Shown: piece after piece, positions 1-9,296 of the stretch
Position numbering within the stretch: position 1 is the first letter of the stretch
How the letters are laid out: every line of letters begins with the position of its first letter
NCBI GenBank assembly: GCA_963760985.1
Contig: CAVXFM010000010.1
Location: 62,001 to 126,000 of the forward strand
Direction: 5' to 3'
DNA length: 64,000 bases
DNA from: JACRDG01 sp963760985
GTDB taxonomy: Bacteria; Desulfobacterota; Desulfomonilia; Desulfomonilales; Desulfomonilaceae
Made by a program: the position numbers and the translations under genes
Notes under the pieces: generated by a model
The model's input: the letters and a program-made list of their open reading frames with translations, nothing else
What the model was told of the DNA's origin: nothing
The model's database searches: none

Positions 1-403
1 GCTGATCACACTGGTCACTGTCCATTGGTTTCACGTACCTTTGTTGGGGCACCTGGCGACCCTTTACATGGGGGTGTTTCTTTTTCTTCTGTCAGCTATC
101 GGGGTGGGACTGATGATCTCCTCCATTTCTGTGACTCAGCAGCAAGGCCTGCTCGGCGCGTTTCTCTTTCTCGTTCCGTCGATTATCCTCTCCGGATTCA
201 CTACGCCCATCGCCAATATGCCCGAGGCAGTGCAGTACCTCACTTACATTAACCCCTTGCGCTATTTCATGGTTGTCCTCCGGGAAGTCTTCCTGCAAGG
301 CACTCCCTTCTTGTCCCTGCTGAACCAGTTCTGGCCCATGGCCCTGATCGGAATTGTGAACCTCAGTCTGGCGGGCTGGCTGTTCCGCCATCGGATGAAT
401 TGA
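1..403 (+). CDS. ABC-2 type transporter permease, C-terminal part (5' end outside the window)
   Basis: The frame is open from the first bases of the window, so the N-terminus lies upstream. The visible ~133 residues are hydrophobic, with about four membrane spans, and carry the ABC-2 permease ending: a stretch like FHVPLLGHLATLY, then a segment with SGFTTPIANMP and a YINPLRYFMVVLRE motif before the last helix. This is typical of YhhJ/YadH-type permeases, which sit in the inner membrane with an ATPase and often a membrane-fusion protein and export drugs, lipids or polysaccharides. The substrate cannot be told from this fragment. The stop is followed by a 430-bp gene-free stretch, so it is probably the last gene of its operon. 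Confidence 0.88.
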   Translation, partial: LITLVTVHWFHVPLLGHLATLYMGVFLFLLSAIGVGLMISSISVTQQQGLLGAFLFLVPSIILSGFTTPIANMPEAVQYLTYINPLRYFMVVLREVFLQGTPFLSLLNQFWPMALIGIVNLSLAGWLFRHRMN

Positions 404-830
404 GGTAATGGTTGAGCGCGATCCTTCGCTCGACACGGAAGAGCAAACCTCAAAGTCACCGAGTCACCAAGAAGCCAAGAACCAAGCGTCTCTTTTCTTG
501 GTGTCTTGCCGCTTCGAGGGGCACTCCTTATCTCTCGCGGTGAACCGTTACGAAAAGAATCCCCAAAGAATTAGCGCGGCTGACCTCTTCTCGTGACCCT
601 TGTTTCTCGTCATTTTCGCCTGCTCCCCAGGTACTTTCTGGATTGGCCCGCCACGGTAAGAGACCTCCCGCTCCTCAAGGACTCAGGCAATTCCTCCGCT
701 TCCGATGGATGGCAGCACACGCAGGAGTGCATGGTGAAAACCGAAACGCCTGCGGGCGAGTATTCACCGAAGGGATCCAGCCTAAGGCCTCATGAGGCAC
801 CTCCTTCAATCCGCTCCTTTGAGTCTGCAT
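404..830. other. gene-free stretch between the permease and the IS630 element
   Basis: No open frame here has a plausible ribosome site or protein-like composition. It holds one copy of dispersed repeat family B (about 449-548). The rest, up to the left end of the insertion sequence, shows nothing I recognise. Confidence 0.5.
449..548 (-). repeat. dispersed inverted repeat, family B copy 1
   Basis: About 100 bp with partly complementary arms: AGTCACCAAGAA on one side and TTCTTGGTGTCTTG on the other. It ends in GGTGAACCGTTACGA. Copies 2 (18402-18508, opposite orientation) and 3 (57491-57592, same orientation) share the CACAAAG/CTTTGTG-like arms and the GGTGAACC end. All copies are intergenic. 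It would form a long hairpin and may be REP-like or a mobile remnant. Confidence 0.6.
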
Positions 831-2009
831 ATAGGGGTTGCCAAAAGTTTTGACCGATATTCCTCATTTGGAACTTGGGACTTTATAAAGAATTGTGTTC
901 TGTAGGGGGCATGGCTCGTCTACCGAACATGCCCAACGCAGAGAACTGCACACAGGCAGAGTTGGATACTGCTGCAAGCGCTGCGGTGTCCAAGCGTAGT
1001 CATGTTCGTCTGATGGCGATCAAGGCATTGCTTATGGGATTCATCTATGACCAGGTGGCGGCGCTTTACAGTGTCTCGCAGCGCACACTGTCCCGTTGGG
1101 TGAATCAGTTCAACCATTTTGGCATTGATGGCCTCATCGAAGGTTCTCGTATCGGGAGGCCCCGCAAGATCACCCCTGAACAAAGTGCACAATACGAAGA
1201 CCTCTTCGAGCATCCGGAGCATGTCAACCGCAATCACTGGACGGCAAAGAAGTTTCACGGCTATTTGACTAAGGAGCTTGAGCAGGAGATAGGATATCGG
1301 ACCGTAGCTCGGTGGCTCCACGAGCAGGATTTTCGCTTGAAGGTGCCCCGTCCCTGGCCCAACGGTCAGGATGAGGAAAAAAGAAAAGCTCATGTGCATA
1401 AGACCAATACCTATCTGAGCGACCCGGAAATAGACCTCTGGTATTTGGATGAAACCGGGATAGAGGGAGATCCTCGTCCACGCCGACGTTGGGCAAAGAA
1501 AGGGAAGAAATTCCGCCACCCCTATCAAGGGACCCACATACGCATGAGCGCCTCGGGACTGGTGTGTCCCAGAACCGGTGAATTCTATGCCCTCATGATC
1601 CCTCGTTCCAATACGGCAATTTTTCAGATCTTTCTTGATAACGCCAATGCGGACATCGCCTTCCAGAGAAAGCGAAACATCCTGATTTTGGACAACGCAT
1701 CGTGGCACAAAAGCAAATCCCTTAATTGGGGCCGTTTTGAACCGGTTTTCCTTCCTCCCTATTCACCAGACCTCAATCCGATCGAGCGCTTGTGGCTACT
1801 CATGAAGGAAGAATGGTTCACCGCCTTCTACGCAAAATCCCGTCAAGAGCTGGTCGATCAAATGATTCAAGCCCTCAACTGGGTCATTGATCGAAAAGAA
1901 CTCAACAAAAAGACGTGCGGTATCCCTACTAAACTGTGACACAATACAGCCGAGGTTAATAGACTTCCGTCACCCAAACTATTTCGGACAGAACTTTTGG
2001 CAACCACTA
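831..2009 (+). mobile_element. IS630-family insertion sequence with terminal inverted repeats
   Basis: The transposase gene lies between matching ends. The left end (831-859) and the reverse complement of the right end (about 1981-2009) both read TATAG-G-GTTGCCAAAAGTT, then -TG-CCGA, with about four mismatches in some 28 bp. Both ends start in TA, as expected for an element that duplicates a TA target. The single intact gene and matched ends suggest a recently active copy. Short elements with the same ends lie at 16135-16296 and, decayed, at 49405-49552. Confidence 0.85.
911..1939 (+). CDS. IS630-family DDE transposase
   Basis: Cuts and joins the ends of its element at TA dinucleotides. The N-terminal ~110 residues form a helix-turn-helix region with SVSQRTLSRWVNQF, followed by a linker with GRPRKITPEQ. 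The catalytic core shows all three acidic residues in family context: the first Asp in WYLDETGIEGDP, the second in ILILDNASWHKS, and the Glu in the hallmark LPPYSPDLNPIERLW. The ATG at 911 is chosen because GTAGGGGGC lies just before it; an in-frame upstream start at 875 has no ribosome site. The 342 residues are the normal family length and no frameshift is visible, so it may be functional. Confidence 0.93.
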   Translation: MARLPNMPNAENCTQAELDTAASAAVSKRSHVRLMAIKALLMGFIYDQVAALYSVSQRTLSRWVNQFNHFGIDGLIEGSRIGRPRKITPEQSAQYEDLFEHPEHVNRNHWTAKKFHGYLTKELEQEIGYRTVARWLHEQDFRLKVPRPWPNGQDEEKRKAHVHKTNTYLSDPEIDLWYLDETGIEGDPRPRRRWAKKGKKFRHPYQGTHIRMSASGLVCPRTGEFYALMIPRSNTAIFQIFLDNANADIAFQRKRNILILDNASWHKSKSLNWGRFEPVFLPPYSPDLNPIERLWLLMKEEWFTAFYAKSRQELVDQMIQALNWVIDRKELNKKTCGIPTKL

Positions 2010-2029
2010 TAAAAGCTCGACAAATTGGC

Positions 2030-2058
2030 TTGACAATTCGCTTATGGCAGATTAGACA
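2030..2058 (+). promoter_or_regulatory. candidate sigma-70 promoter for the outer-membrane protein gene
   Basis: A perfect TTGACA -35 box at 2030-2035 is followed after 17 bp by TAGACA at 2053-2058, a weak -10 box. It lies about 110 bp upstream of the outer-membrane protein start and just outside the IS630 right end. A short dyad (CTATC-N6-GATAG) follows near 2065-2081 and could be an operator. Inference from sequence only. Confidence 0.35.
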
Positions 2059-2182
2059 TAAGGCTATCTATTCTGATAGTCTGCTCATAGCCTTTGCCGA
2101 GCGAAAACGACGCTCGTTGAGGTTTGTGTTTGGTCTCAGCAGATTGGTGGCTTGTGTACGTGGGGAGGGTATGGACGTGAAA

Positions 2183-3380
2183 ATGAACTTGCGAAAGGTT
2201 TCTTGTTGCTGCGTGCGCCCTGGGAGCGCTTGTGCTGCTCGGCGGCGGTGCGTTTGGTCAAAGCTTGCTTCCCGTCTCGGGCCCCGGAGGTTTTGGGGCC
2301 GCTCCTGGCAACTTTATCGACGTGTATGGAGGAACCGGGGTGACCAGCGCCCGGGTGGGCGTGTTCTACGGTGGGGGACAGCTGCACGTGGATGATTTCA
2401 TAGCGGAGGGTAGGGCTACTATTCTGCAATCAGACTTCGCTACCTTCGTCCACCACAGAAAGGCGGACCTGAGAGACGCGTATTTCTCCGGAGTGCTCGG
2501 CATGGGCACGCAGGGGATGGAATTTCTCACATTGGGTGTGGCAACAAATCTTGGTATCACTACACGCTTCAAACAGTATACGGACCCGGGGAACTACCCG
2601 AAGCCTCCTTTGCCTCCGGAACGGTGGTATCGGGGTGTCTTGGGTATTTATGGCTTGGGGAACGAAGAGTCCGGATTAATCACTCTCAATAACAAGAACC
2701 GGTACTGGGCAGTTGACTTGTGCGCGAGGCTACCGATTTTGGCGGCATTCGATTTGCTTGGAGGTTACAAATTCGTCTCGATCAAAAGCACCATAGATCC
2801 TTTGTCTTTTGATATTCCTCCTGGCACGGGGGGGCTGGGTTTTGCTACATATCCTGGTTTGCCTGGACAGCAGGGCTGGATACCCACGTGGAGGTATTCT
2901 GCGGACACAAGCGCCACCAGCTTTGACATGTATCAGAAAATTACTTGGCACGGTCCGTTTATTGGTCTCTGCATGGCAAATGTGAGCGGCTATGGATTTG
3001 ACTGGTTTTTTGACACGCGACTCTATCCTTGGTTATTCGGAAAATATACTTTTACATGGAACGGGGATTGGTTTGAGGCGCCAGGGGACTCTGCTCCTGC
3101 TATTTACGGTTCGCAGGCCACCGAATTTAGCGGCAATCGCAGGTGGGGGGTGGATCTGGATTTCCGTTGTCGGAGACCATGGAGAGACCTGTTCGCTGTT
3201 CAGTTCGAGGCACGTTATTCATATGCGTGGATGTCAGGTTCATGCGTCGAATATCAAACACTGGGCAATATATATGGTGGCGGCTTTCTCGCGGGAAATT
3301 ACGCTCAGAATACGCCTGAGCACCTCAACATCCGTCAACAGCTCTGGATGGTAGGCGGAAATTTGGAAATCGGATTCTGA
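2183..3380 (+). CDS. putative outer-membrane beta-barrel protein (one apparent frameshift in the signal peptide)
   Basis: About 398 residues when joined. The body is rich in aromatic and Gly residues, has alternating amphipathic strands and ends in a terminal Phe (GNLEIGF), as in Gram-negative barrel proteins. I do not recognise the family. The frame that starts with ATG 2183 (MNLRK) and the body frame join cleanly if one G is removed near 2196-2198, giving a good signal peptide: charged start, the hydrophobic run FLVAACALGALVLL, and an AFGQS-type cleavage site. A GGGAGGG ribosome site lies near 2162-2170 (ATG 2171 is also possible). Without the correction, translation could begin only at a GTG at 2232 inside the signal sequence, which has no ribosome site. 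Confidence 0.7.
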
Positions 3381-3387
3381 TAGACAA

Positions 3388-3416
3388 CCCGGCGAAAACA
3401 ACCTGTTTTCGCCGGG
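3388..3416 (+). terminator. strong hairpin after the outer-membrane protein gene
   Basis: A perfect 12-bp stem (CCCGGCGAAAAC / GTTTTCGCCGGG) with a 5-base loop starts 7 bp after the stop codon. There is no T-run directly after it, so it may act as an mRNA-stabilising or attenuating structure as well as a terminator. Confidence 0.7.
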
Positions 3417-3844
3417 AGATCCGCCTTGGATTACGAATTGTTTTTGCCTCTCCCTGGGCAGTTCATGAAACGGCTCGGAATTCATTACTGCGTTCTTGAG
3501 ATAAATCACGAGAGACCAGCGCGAGTCACGCAGTAAATTGAGCCAGTCCTACCGATTTTCTGAGTGAGCAATGTAGCTGCTGTGTGTTTCTTGTCATCGC
3601 GTTCCGGCAAGTTTCCTCCCTTGAATTTACCGTAATAATACTCCGCGATCTCCCCCGTCTTTTCTGCGATGCCCCGTGGTGAATCCTGGACGATTCGCTT
3701 GGCGCAGGCTTGAAAATGTGGAGAGTGCCAGCGGCAGCCTCTTGCCCGGACGACTCCCGATGGTTAGCTTAGCAACAGTGTGGCTGAGGACACGCGGGAA
3801 CGGGCAGAGGAGATGACGCAAGAAAGGCCCGTAAGGAGGCTGAA
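3417..3844. other. gene-free stretch
   Basis: No convincing coding frame on either strand; I see no repeat, RNA motif or clear promoter here. Confidence 0.4.
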
Positions 3845-4060
3845 ATGAAGACCCGAGAATCAAATGATGTTGCGAGAGCGTTTGGCGAGGAAACCTATGT
3901 GGAAGCCGCGGCGAATCTTGGAGAATGTATGTGCGACGACGAACGACGTTTGCGCGTTGCGCTCGCCCAAGAAAGAACCAGACCGGCGATTTTCTCTCCT
4001 GATTATAACGGTGTGAAGAATGCGCGGTGCGCAACCTTCGGTCGTTGCAAGAAGTCTTGA
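3845..4060 (+). CDS. hypothetical small protein with a strong ribosome site
   Basis: A 71-codon frame starting at ATG 3845 just after TAAGGAGGCTGAA, a near-ideal Shine-Dalgarno sequence. The product is charged, starts MKTRESNDVARAFGEE, and has scattered Cys residues (CMCDDERR, CATFGRCKKS). No family is recognised. Since single-base errors are common in this window, the true C-terminus may lie in another frame. It is supported only by the ribosome site and composition. Confidence 0.35.
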   Translation: MKTRESNDVARAFGEETYVEAAANLGECMCDDERRLRVALAQERTRPAIFSPDYNGVKNARCATFGRCKKS

Positions 4061-4273
4061 ATCTCTCACCGAAACGAGGAAGTTGCGGAACTCTTCCTCT
4101 GTTTCCCCTCTGTATTCTTCCGTTCGAGGCTGCTTGGCTTGGCAGGTTCCCTGTGAGCTTGTCAGGCCAAGGCCAGCCTCTCAGCAAGGTCTTTTCACCC
4201 AGTCCGGAGGCTTTCCGCGCGGCGATCTATGCGCAAACGGGAACGATCCATGGAGCGGGTCCCGCGATTTCGG

Positions 4274-4468
4274 TCAGTCTGAAGCCTCCGCGGTGTGTGC
4301 TTCCCGGTAAAACTCACACAAGCCACAGTCGTCCGACCGGGGAGGCTTGGGTTTCCCTGAGCACAGGGTGCCGTCCACGTTCCAGCAATCCCCGCCGTGG
4401 TCAGGATGAGCCGGACAGTTGCCGCGTATTCCGCAGCGATGATGGTCCCAACAGTCCATTTCTCCCAT
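4274..4468 (-). CDS. small two-CW-type Cys-rich protein
   Basis: The 64-residue product has two Cys-Trp motifs and ordered cysteines: CWDHHRCG, CPAH, DCWNVDGTLCSGK, CGLCEFYREA. This order (CW..CG..CP..CW-V-GT-C-G..C-x2-C-FY) is that of the small two-CW-domain proteins common in anaerobic deltaproteobacteria, often found alone or joined to signalling proteins. Their function is unknown and metal binding by the Cys residues is an inference. The ATG at 4468 is preceded by GGGGAGAG at about 8 bp. Its length is normal for a single-domain member. It stands alone, between a small frame of unknown status and repeat A1. Confidence 0.7.
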   Translation of the reverse strand: MGEMDCWDHHRCGIRGNCPAHPDHGGDCWNVDGTLCSGKPKPPRSDDCGLCEFYREAHTAEASD

Positions 4469-4517
4469 TCTTTTCTCTCCCCGTTATTGGAGCTATTCGA
4501 TGCGCGGTGAGTCTCCT

Positions 4518-4663
4518 ACCGATTCGCTTTCAAATTTATCGCTTGGTTACGGCTTCAGGCTGGGGATCTCATTCGGTACGGACGACGCAAGGCCGTCTTG
4601 TCACGTCGCTCATGAGACCCCCAGCCGTCTAATCTCATTTGTTTGAACGCGAATCCGTATCGG
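4518..4663. repeat. palindromic MITE-like element, family A copy 1
   Basis: About 146 bp. Outer arms: ACCGATTCGCTTTCAAA at the left and, at the right, the reverse complement of a CCGATACGGATTCGCG-TTCAAA sequence. The inner stem pairs GGCTGGGGATCTCAT (4558-4572) with its near-perfect complement (4612-4626) around a GACGACGCAAGGCCGTC core. Four more copies lie at 5188-5335, 21736-21881, 39466-39609 and 55558-55698. Outer arms plus an inner palindrome suggest a miniature mobile element. Confidence 0.65.
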
Positions 4664-4848
4664 CCACTTTTGCGCGTGATTATCTTGAGGCGCTTGCCAC
4701 ATTCGGGACACGCGCATACTTTTCTCCGGGAGAAGTGAAAACAACAGATTCCACGCTTGCCGGAAAGCCGCCTCTGCAAATTCATAGCAACAACTGTGCC
4801 ATGTCTGGCCTTCTTCAAGGAGAAAGCGTTCATCCGTTATGGGGATCA
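4640..4848 (-). pseudogene. possible small CxxC protein, frameshifted and running into repeat A1
   Basis: Read leftwards from ATG 4848 (MIPITDERFLLEEGQTWHS...), about 45 protein-like residues give way, after one frame change near 4725-4735, to a second frame with KVCACPECGKRLKIITRK, a zinc-ribbon-like CPECG knuckle. The two parts make one plausible small protein; its C-terminal end lies inside repeat A1, so the original end may have been replaced by the element. No family is recognised. This could also be chance. Confidence 0.25.
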
Positions 4849-5187
4849 TGAGATCGTGCTCGCCGGCTGAGGATCGAAGCAGTGGCATCCCACAGGTGCT
4901 TCCCCACCCGCAATATCCACTGAGCGTGGGGATCGTAAAGGTTGCGCTCGTGGGTGCAAGATTCTCGTGTGATTCCGGGGCTGAGGAGGCGAAAAGGCGT
5001 GCCGCACGCGCGCCAAAGTACCCGCAGCCGATCCTTTACAGAGTGTAAAAGAAAATGACAGGTGACTGCGCAGAGTGTTTCCGCAAGCATGTCTGTCACC
5101 CGGCCCACGAACGCCAAGCCAAGGACCGGCTACCAATTGGGTCGCATCTTTCAGGGACATGGAAGCAAAGTGCCCGCTGCAGGAGCC

Positions 5188-5335
5188 GAAAAAGAGCTTC
5201 GCGTACACGTGTCTAACATCGTGGGGCTGTGGGGCTCCGGAGCGCAGTGACGAGACGGCTTTGCGTCCTTTTTAGCAAAGCGCAGGGGATCTTCCACTCG
5301 ATGCCCGTGAGGATGAAGAATCGCCGAATCGCCTG
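5188..5335. repeat. palindromic MITE-like element, family A copy 2 (degenerate)
   Basis: It aligns along its length with copy A4: TTCGCGTACACG at the left, then a GTGGGGCTC stem arm, the conserved GACGAGACGGCTTTGCGTC core, GGGGATCTTCC and GAATCGCCGAATCG at the right. The stems are less well paired than in the other copies. It lies just downstream of the ketopantoate-reductase-like gene, where its hairpin could end transcription. Confidence 0.5.
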
Positions 5336-5408
5336 GAGAAATGTGGAAGGTGTGCCCCACCTGACGGGCGCGGGGCACCTCATCCCACAGCAGCAGCCGG
5401 AACACATA

Positions 5409-6338
5409 TCAGCCTTTTTGAGCCCGATATTGCTCCAATACGTGAACAATGCGCAGCAGGGTGTGGTTCACAGGAGTCGGGATGCCGTGCTTCTGGCCAA
5501 GTTCTACCACCTTTCCGGCAAAAACCTCGACCTCGGTCTTGCGGCCGGCCTCAATATCCTGCAACATGGACGTCTTGCCTTCGGGCGACAGGGTTTTGAG
5601 CACCCCATACCATCCTTCGATATCTTGCTCCCCCAGGTTGACCCCCACGCGCTCTGCCAGAGCGATGACCTCACGCATCAACGCTTCCATCACTGACTGA
5701 GCGTCAGGCGAGGCTTGAAACACCCCGTATGGGGCACGCATCACCGCAGAGGCTTGGTTCACCCCCACGTTGACCATGAACTTCCACCAAAGCATACGCA
5801 TCATGTCTTTGGGCGTTTCGCACGCGACTCCAGCCTGCTCAAATGCTTCTTGCACACGGCGTACTCGTTCACTCAGCCGGGAATTGTCACGTTCGCCAAA
5901 GAGAATCCTTCCGGGATTGGTGTAGATCACCGAGTTCCCGTCGCGCACCGCGTCTATTCCCACGGCAATGGCATAGAGCACCTTGTCCATGCTGTACACG
6001 GAACCGAGATACTCTTCGCTGTCAAGCCCATTCATTACAGAAACGAACGTGGTCTCGTCCCCTACCAAGTTTTTCACATCGTTGATCGCTTCCGGAAGAT
6101 CGTGGTTTTTGAGAGCAACTATAATGAGATCCGCGGGCGGCACGGTCTCGTCAGGGCGAACGACCGGAATTGAATAATGTTTTCCGTTGACCACCAAACC
6201 TTTTGCCCGCAGACGATCATAGCGGGGTGGCCGAGCGACCAACACAGGGGAGAATAGGGGCGCATCGAAAAACCTCGCCGCGTAGGCAGCCCCCATGGCC
6301 CCTGCTCCGAGGACTGCTACGTTTTTGATTTCGTTCAC
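5409..6338 (-). CDS. ketopantoate reductase family protein (PanE/ApbA)
   Basis: A 309-residue NADPH-dependent reductase of the PanE/ApbA family. The N-terminal Rossmann fold shows AVLGAGAMGAAYAARF (GxGxxG), followed by the ADLIIVALKNHD strand and the FVSVMNGLDSEEYL catalytic Asn region. The C-terminal helical domain contains WWKFMVNVGVNQASAV (the conserved Lys/Asn pair) and a TSMLQDIEAGRKTEVE motif with the conserved Ser, Asp and Glu. All key residues are present. The classic member makes pantoate for coenzyme A, but many paralogues act on other 2-oxoacids, and the lack of pan neighbours leaves the substrate open. GTG 6338 is chosen because GGAGGAG lies just before it. Confidence 0.85.
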   Translation of the reverse strand: MNEIKNVAVLGAGAMGAAYAARFFDAPLFSPVLVARPPRYDRLRAKGLVVNGKHYSIPVVRPDETVPPADLIIVALKNHDLPEAINDVKNLVGDETTFVSVMNGLDSEEYLGSVYSMDKVLYAIAVGIDAVRDGNSVIYTNPGRILFGERDNSRLSERVRRVQEAFEQAGVACETPKDMMRMLWWKFMVNVGVNQASAVMRAPYGVFQASPDAQSVMEALMREVIALAERVGVNLGEQDIEGWYGVLKTLSPEGKTSMLQDIEAGRKTEVEVFAGKVVELGQKHGIPTPVNHTLLRIVHVLEQYRAQKG

Positions 6339-6350
6339 GGACTCCTCCAA

Positions 6351-6893
6351 TCAAATTGACTTGTCTTTGGGTGATTGGCTTTTACTACGGTTTCCCAACA
6401 TACGCGAACACAAGTCCAGCGTCAATCCCGTGAAGCTCTGTCATGATAAAGTTGACAAAATGTGTATAGATATTGCAATAGGGCCTTCGTGTGGTGCCAC
6501 TTTCGCCATTTTTAACATTTGAATATGAGGTAACTTTCCTTGAATGGGCCAGGATCGTCCCGGGAAACCACGGAACTTGAATTGGGAATGAGTGTCACAA
6601 ACAACCAACTGTTCTTACGCACGTAGGGCGGGAATTCCTTGGTCAGGATAACGGGAAACGCTGCGAGGGTAACGGCTTATCATTCTCAGGTTAACTTCGG
6701 GCCCAAACGAAAGTGATGGAAAACTTCGCTATGATCGAAGCCTCGAAAATGACGGTCTAGAGATTCACGATCTGGAACAAGGGGCCGGAACTGAACGCCT
6801 GAGATTCGAGACAATGACCAACGAGCGGAATGTGGATCATCGTGGGCTCAGGGGCTGATTTATCAACGAAGTGATACCAGAAAGGAATCTGTC
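6351..6893. other. gene-free leader between divergent reductase and phosphoketolase genes
   Basis: This 540-bp stretch separates two divergently read genes and should hold both promoters. A TTGACA occurs at 6452-6457, but no well-spaced -10 box follows. No riboswitch-like structure or repeat is recognised. Confidence 0.4.
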
Positions 6894-9296
6894 ATGGGGG
6901 AAGCAGCTTTGTCTACACGTGAAGGCGTACTGAGCGCCGAAGAATTACGCAAAATGGACGCATACTGGCGGGCTACGCTTTTTCTCTGCGTGGGCATGAT
7001 CTATTTGCGTGACAATCCGCTCTTAAGAGAGCCTCTCAAGATTGAGCACGTGAAGAATAGGCTTTTGGGACACTGGGGCTCTGATCCCGGCCAGACGTTC
7101 ACTTGGGTGCACCTCAATCGGTTGATCAAGAAATACGATTTGAACATGGTGTTTGTCTCGGGTCCTGGGCACGGAGCGCCGTCCGTCCTTTCTCATGCGT
7201 ACCTGGAAGGTACGTATTCGGAAGTCTACCCGGACAAGAGCAACGATGAGGAAGGATTGCGGCGATTCTTCAGACAGTTTTCTTTCCCCGGAGGCATCGG
7301 TAGCCATTGCACCCCCGAGACCCCCGGCTCGTTCCATGAAGGAGGCGAACTCGGTTACAGCCTCTCCCATGCGTACGGAGCGGCCTTTGACAATCCGGAC
7401 CTTATCGTAACAGTTATGGTGGGTGATGGAGAGGCAGAAACAGGTCCTCTTGCCACCGCGTGGCATTCCAACAAATTCCTCAACCCCGTGCACGACGGAG
7501 CGGTGCTGCCGATCCTTCATCTGAACGGGTACAAGATTGCGAATCCCACCGTTTTGGGTAGGATCAGTCACACGCAGCTAGAGAGCCTTTTTGTCGGGTA
7601 CGGTTACAAACCCTACTTTGTCGAAGGCTCAGACCCTCGCCCCATGCATCAGAAAATGGCCCACACTCTGGAAGCGGTTCTCGCGGATATCAAGGCCATT
7701 CAGAACCGGGCCCGCACCCAGGGAATCACCGACCTACCCGAGTGGCCGATGATCGTGCTTCGCACTCCCAAGGGTTGGACCGGGCCCAAGGAAGTAGACG
7801 GCCACAAGGTGGAGGACTTCTGGCGAGCACACCAGGTGCCGTTTGACGTACACGAGAACCCAGCCCATCTGACCTTGCTGGTAGAATGGATGAAAGGGTA
7901 CAAGCCGGAAGAACTGTTTGATACGCAGGGCAGACTGGTTCCGGAACTCAAGGAACTCGCTCCTGTGGGGAGCCGTCGGATGAGTGCGAATCCGATCACC
8001 AATGGAGGTGCCGTGCGCAAGGATTTGCGTCTGCCGGATTATCGCGCCTATAGCGTGAACGTGACAAAACCGGCCACACTCAGGGTGGAAAATACTCGTC
8101 CCCTGGGTGACTTCTTGAGGGATACCCTCATTCAAAACGGGTCGAATTTCCGCTTCTTATGCCCTGACGAAACCGCTTCCAACAGACTGGATGCGGTGTA
8201 TCAGGCGACCCCAAAAGTCTGGATGGCTGAAATAAGGCCTGAAGATGCAGACGGAACCCATATATCTCACGACGGTCGCGTGATGGAGATGTTGAGCGAG
8301 CATACCTTGGAAGGCTGGCTCGAAGGATATCTCTTGACCGGACGTCACGGGTTTTTCGCTTCCTATGAAGCCTTTGTCCACGTGGTTGACTCGATGTTCA
8401 ACCAGCATGCCAAATGGCTGGAAAAGAGTCGTGAAGTCTCCTGGCGCGCTCCGGTTTCCTCCTTGAATCTGCTGATCACCTCCACGGTGTGGCGGCAGGA
8501 TCACAACGGTTTCAGTCATCAGGATCCAGGCTTTCTCGATCTGGTGACCAACAAGAGCGCGAACGTCACGCGGATCTATCTGCCACCCGACCTTAACTGC
8601 CTTTTGTCAGTAGCCGATCACTGCCTGCGTAGCACTAACTACATCAATGTCATCGTTTCCGACAAACAGCCACACCTGCAATACCTTTCCATGGACGAGG
8701 CCATCGATCATTGTACCAAAGGAATCGGCATCTGGAGTTGGGCCAGCAACGATCAAGGAAGCGAACCCGACGTGGTGATCGCTGCTGCGGGTGATATACC
8801 CACGGAGGAAGCTTTGGCGGCGACCGCGATCCTCCGTGAGCGATTCCCCGATCTTAAGGTACGCTTTATCAACATTCTCGATTTGTACAAACTGCAGCCT
8901 CCCAGCGAGCACAAGCATGGCCTGACGGACGCTGACTTCGACAGTTTATTCACCACGGACAAGCCCATTATATTCAATTTTCACGGGTATCCGTGGCTGA
9001 TTCACAAGCTGGCATACCGCAGGCACGGGCACAAGAACTTGCATGTGCGAGGGTACAAAGAGCACGGCAACATCAACACGCCGTTGGAACTGGCCATGAG
9101 AAATCAGATCGACAGATTTAACCTGGCGATCGACGTAATCGACCGTGTTCCTCGACTCACCGTCGCAGGAGCCCATGTCAAGGAGTGGCTAAAGGATCAG
9201 ATCATTGAAAACTCGAATTACGCGTACGAAAACGGTATCGACAAGCCAAAGTTTACCAACTGGCAATGGCCGTTTGAAATGAATCCCGGGAAGTGA
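6894..9296 (+). CDS. xfp: phosphoketolase (xylulose-5-P / fructose-6-P)
   Basis: A thiamine-diphosphate enzyme that splits xylulose-5-phosphate or fructose-6-phosphate with phosphate to acetyl-phosphate and glyceraldehyde-3-P or erythrose-4-P in the cytoplasm. At 800 residues it is full length. The family signature EGGELGYSLSHAYGA lies at about 149-163, and the cofactor site GDGEAETGP at 177-185 is followed by LPILHLNGYKIANPT. HVRGYKEHGNINTPLELA near the C-terminus is also family-typical. The ribosome site AGAAAGGAAT precedes ATG 6894. It heads a rightward set with beta-phosphoglucomutase and a GH65 phosphorylase, which suggests sugar feeding into acetyl-P. No frameshift is seen. Confidence 0.96.
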   Translation: MGEAALSTREGVLSAEELRKMDAYWRATLFLCVGMIYLRDNPLLREPLKIEHVKNRLLGHWGSDPGQTFTWVHLNRLIKKYDLNMVFVSGPGHGAPSVLSHAYLEGTYSEVYPDKSNDEEGLRRFFRQFSFPGGIGSHCTPETPGSFHEGGELGYSLSHAYGAAFDNPDLIVTVMVGDGEAETGPLATAWHSNKFLNPVHDGAVLPILHLNGYKIANPTVLGRISHTQLESLFVGYGYKPYFVEGSDPRPMHQKMAHTLEAVLADIKAIQNRARTQGITDLPEWPMIVLRTPKGWTGPKEVDGHKVEDFWRAHQVPFDVHENPAHLTLLVEWMKGYKPEELFDTQGRLVPELKELAPVGSRRMSANPITNGGAVRKDLRLPDYRAYSVNVTKPATLRVENTRPLGDFLRDTLIQNGSNFRFLCPDETASNRLDAVYQATPKVWMAEIRPEDADGTHISHDGRVMEMLSEHTLEGWLEGYLLTGRHGFFASYEAFVHVVDSMFNQHAKWLEKSREVSWRAPVSSLNLLITSTVWRQDHNGFSHQDPGFLDLVTNKSANVTRIYLPPDLNCLLSVADHCLRSTNYINVIVSDKQPHLQYLSMDEAIDHCTKGIGIWSWASNDQGSEPDVVIAAAGDIPTEEALAATAILRERFPDLKVRFINILDLYKLQPPSEHKHGLTDADFDSLFTTDKPIIFNFHGYPWLIHKLAYRRHGHKNLHVRGYKEHGNINTPLELAMRNQIDRFNLAIDVIDRVPRLTVAGAHVKEWLKDQIIENSNYAYENGIDKPKFTNWQWPFEMNPGK

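Noticed and set aside
920..1708. A 262-codon frame antisense to the IS630 transposase
   Set aside because: Shadow of the transposase; no start signal or recognisable motif.
2232..2234. GTG start for the outer-membrane protein
   Set aside because: It lies inside the hydrophobic signal sequence and has no ribosome site; the joined frame from ATG 2183 gives a full signal peptide.
4027..4632. A 201-codon rightward frame
   Set aside because: It covers the well-supported leftward two-CW gene and part of repeat A1, and its translation is low-complexity.
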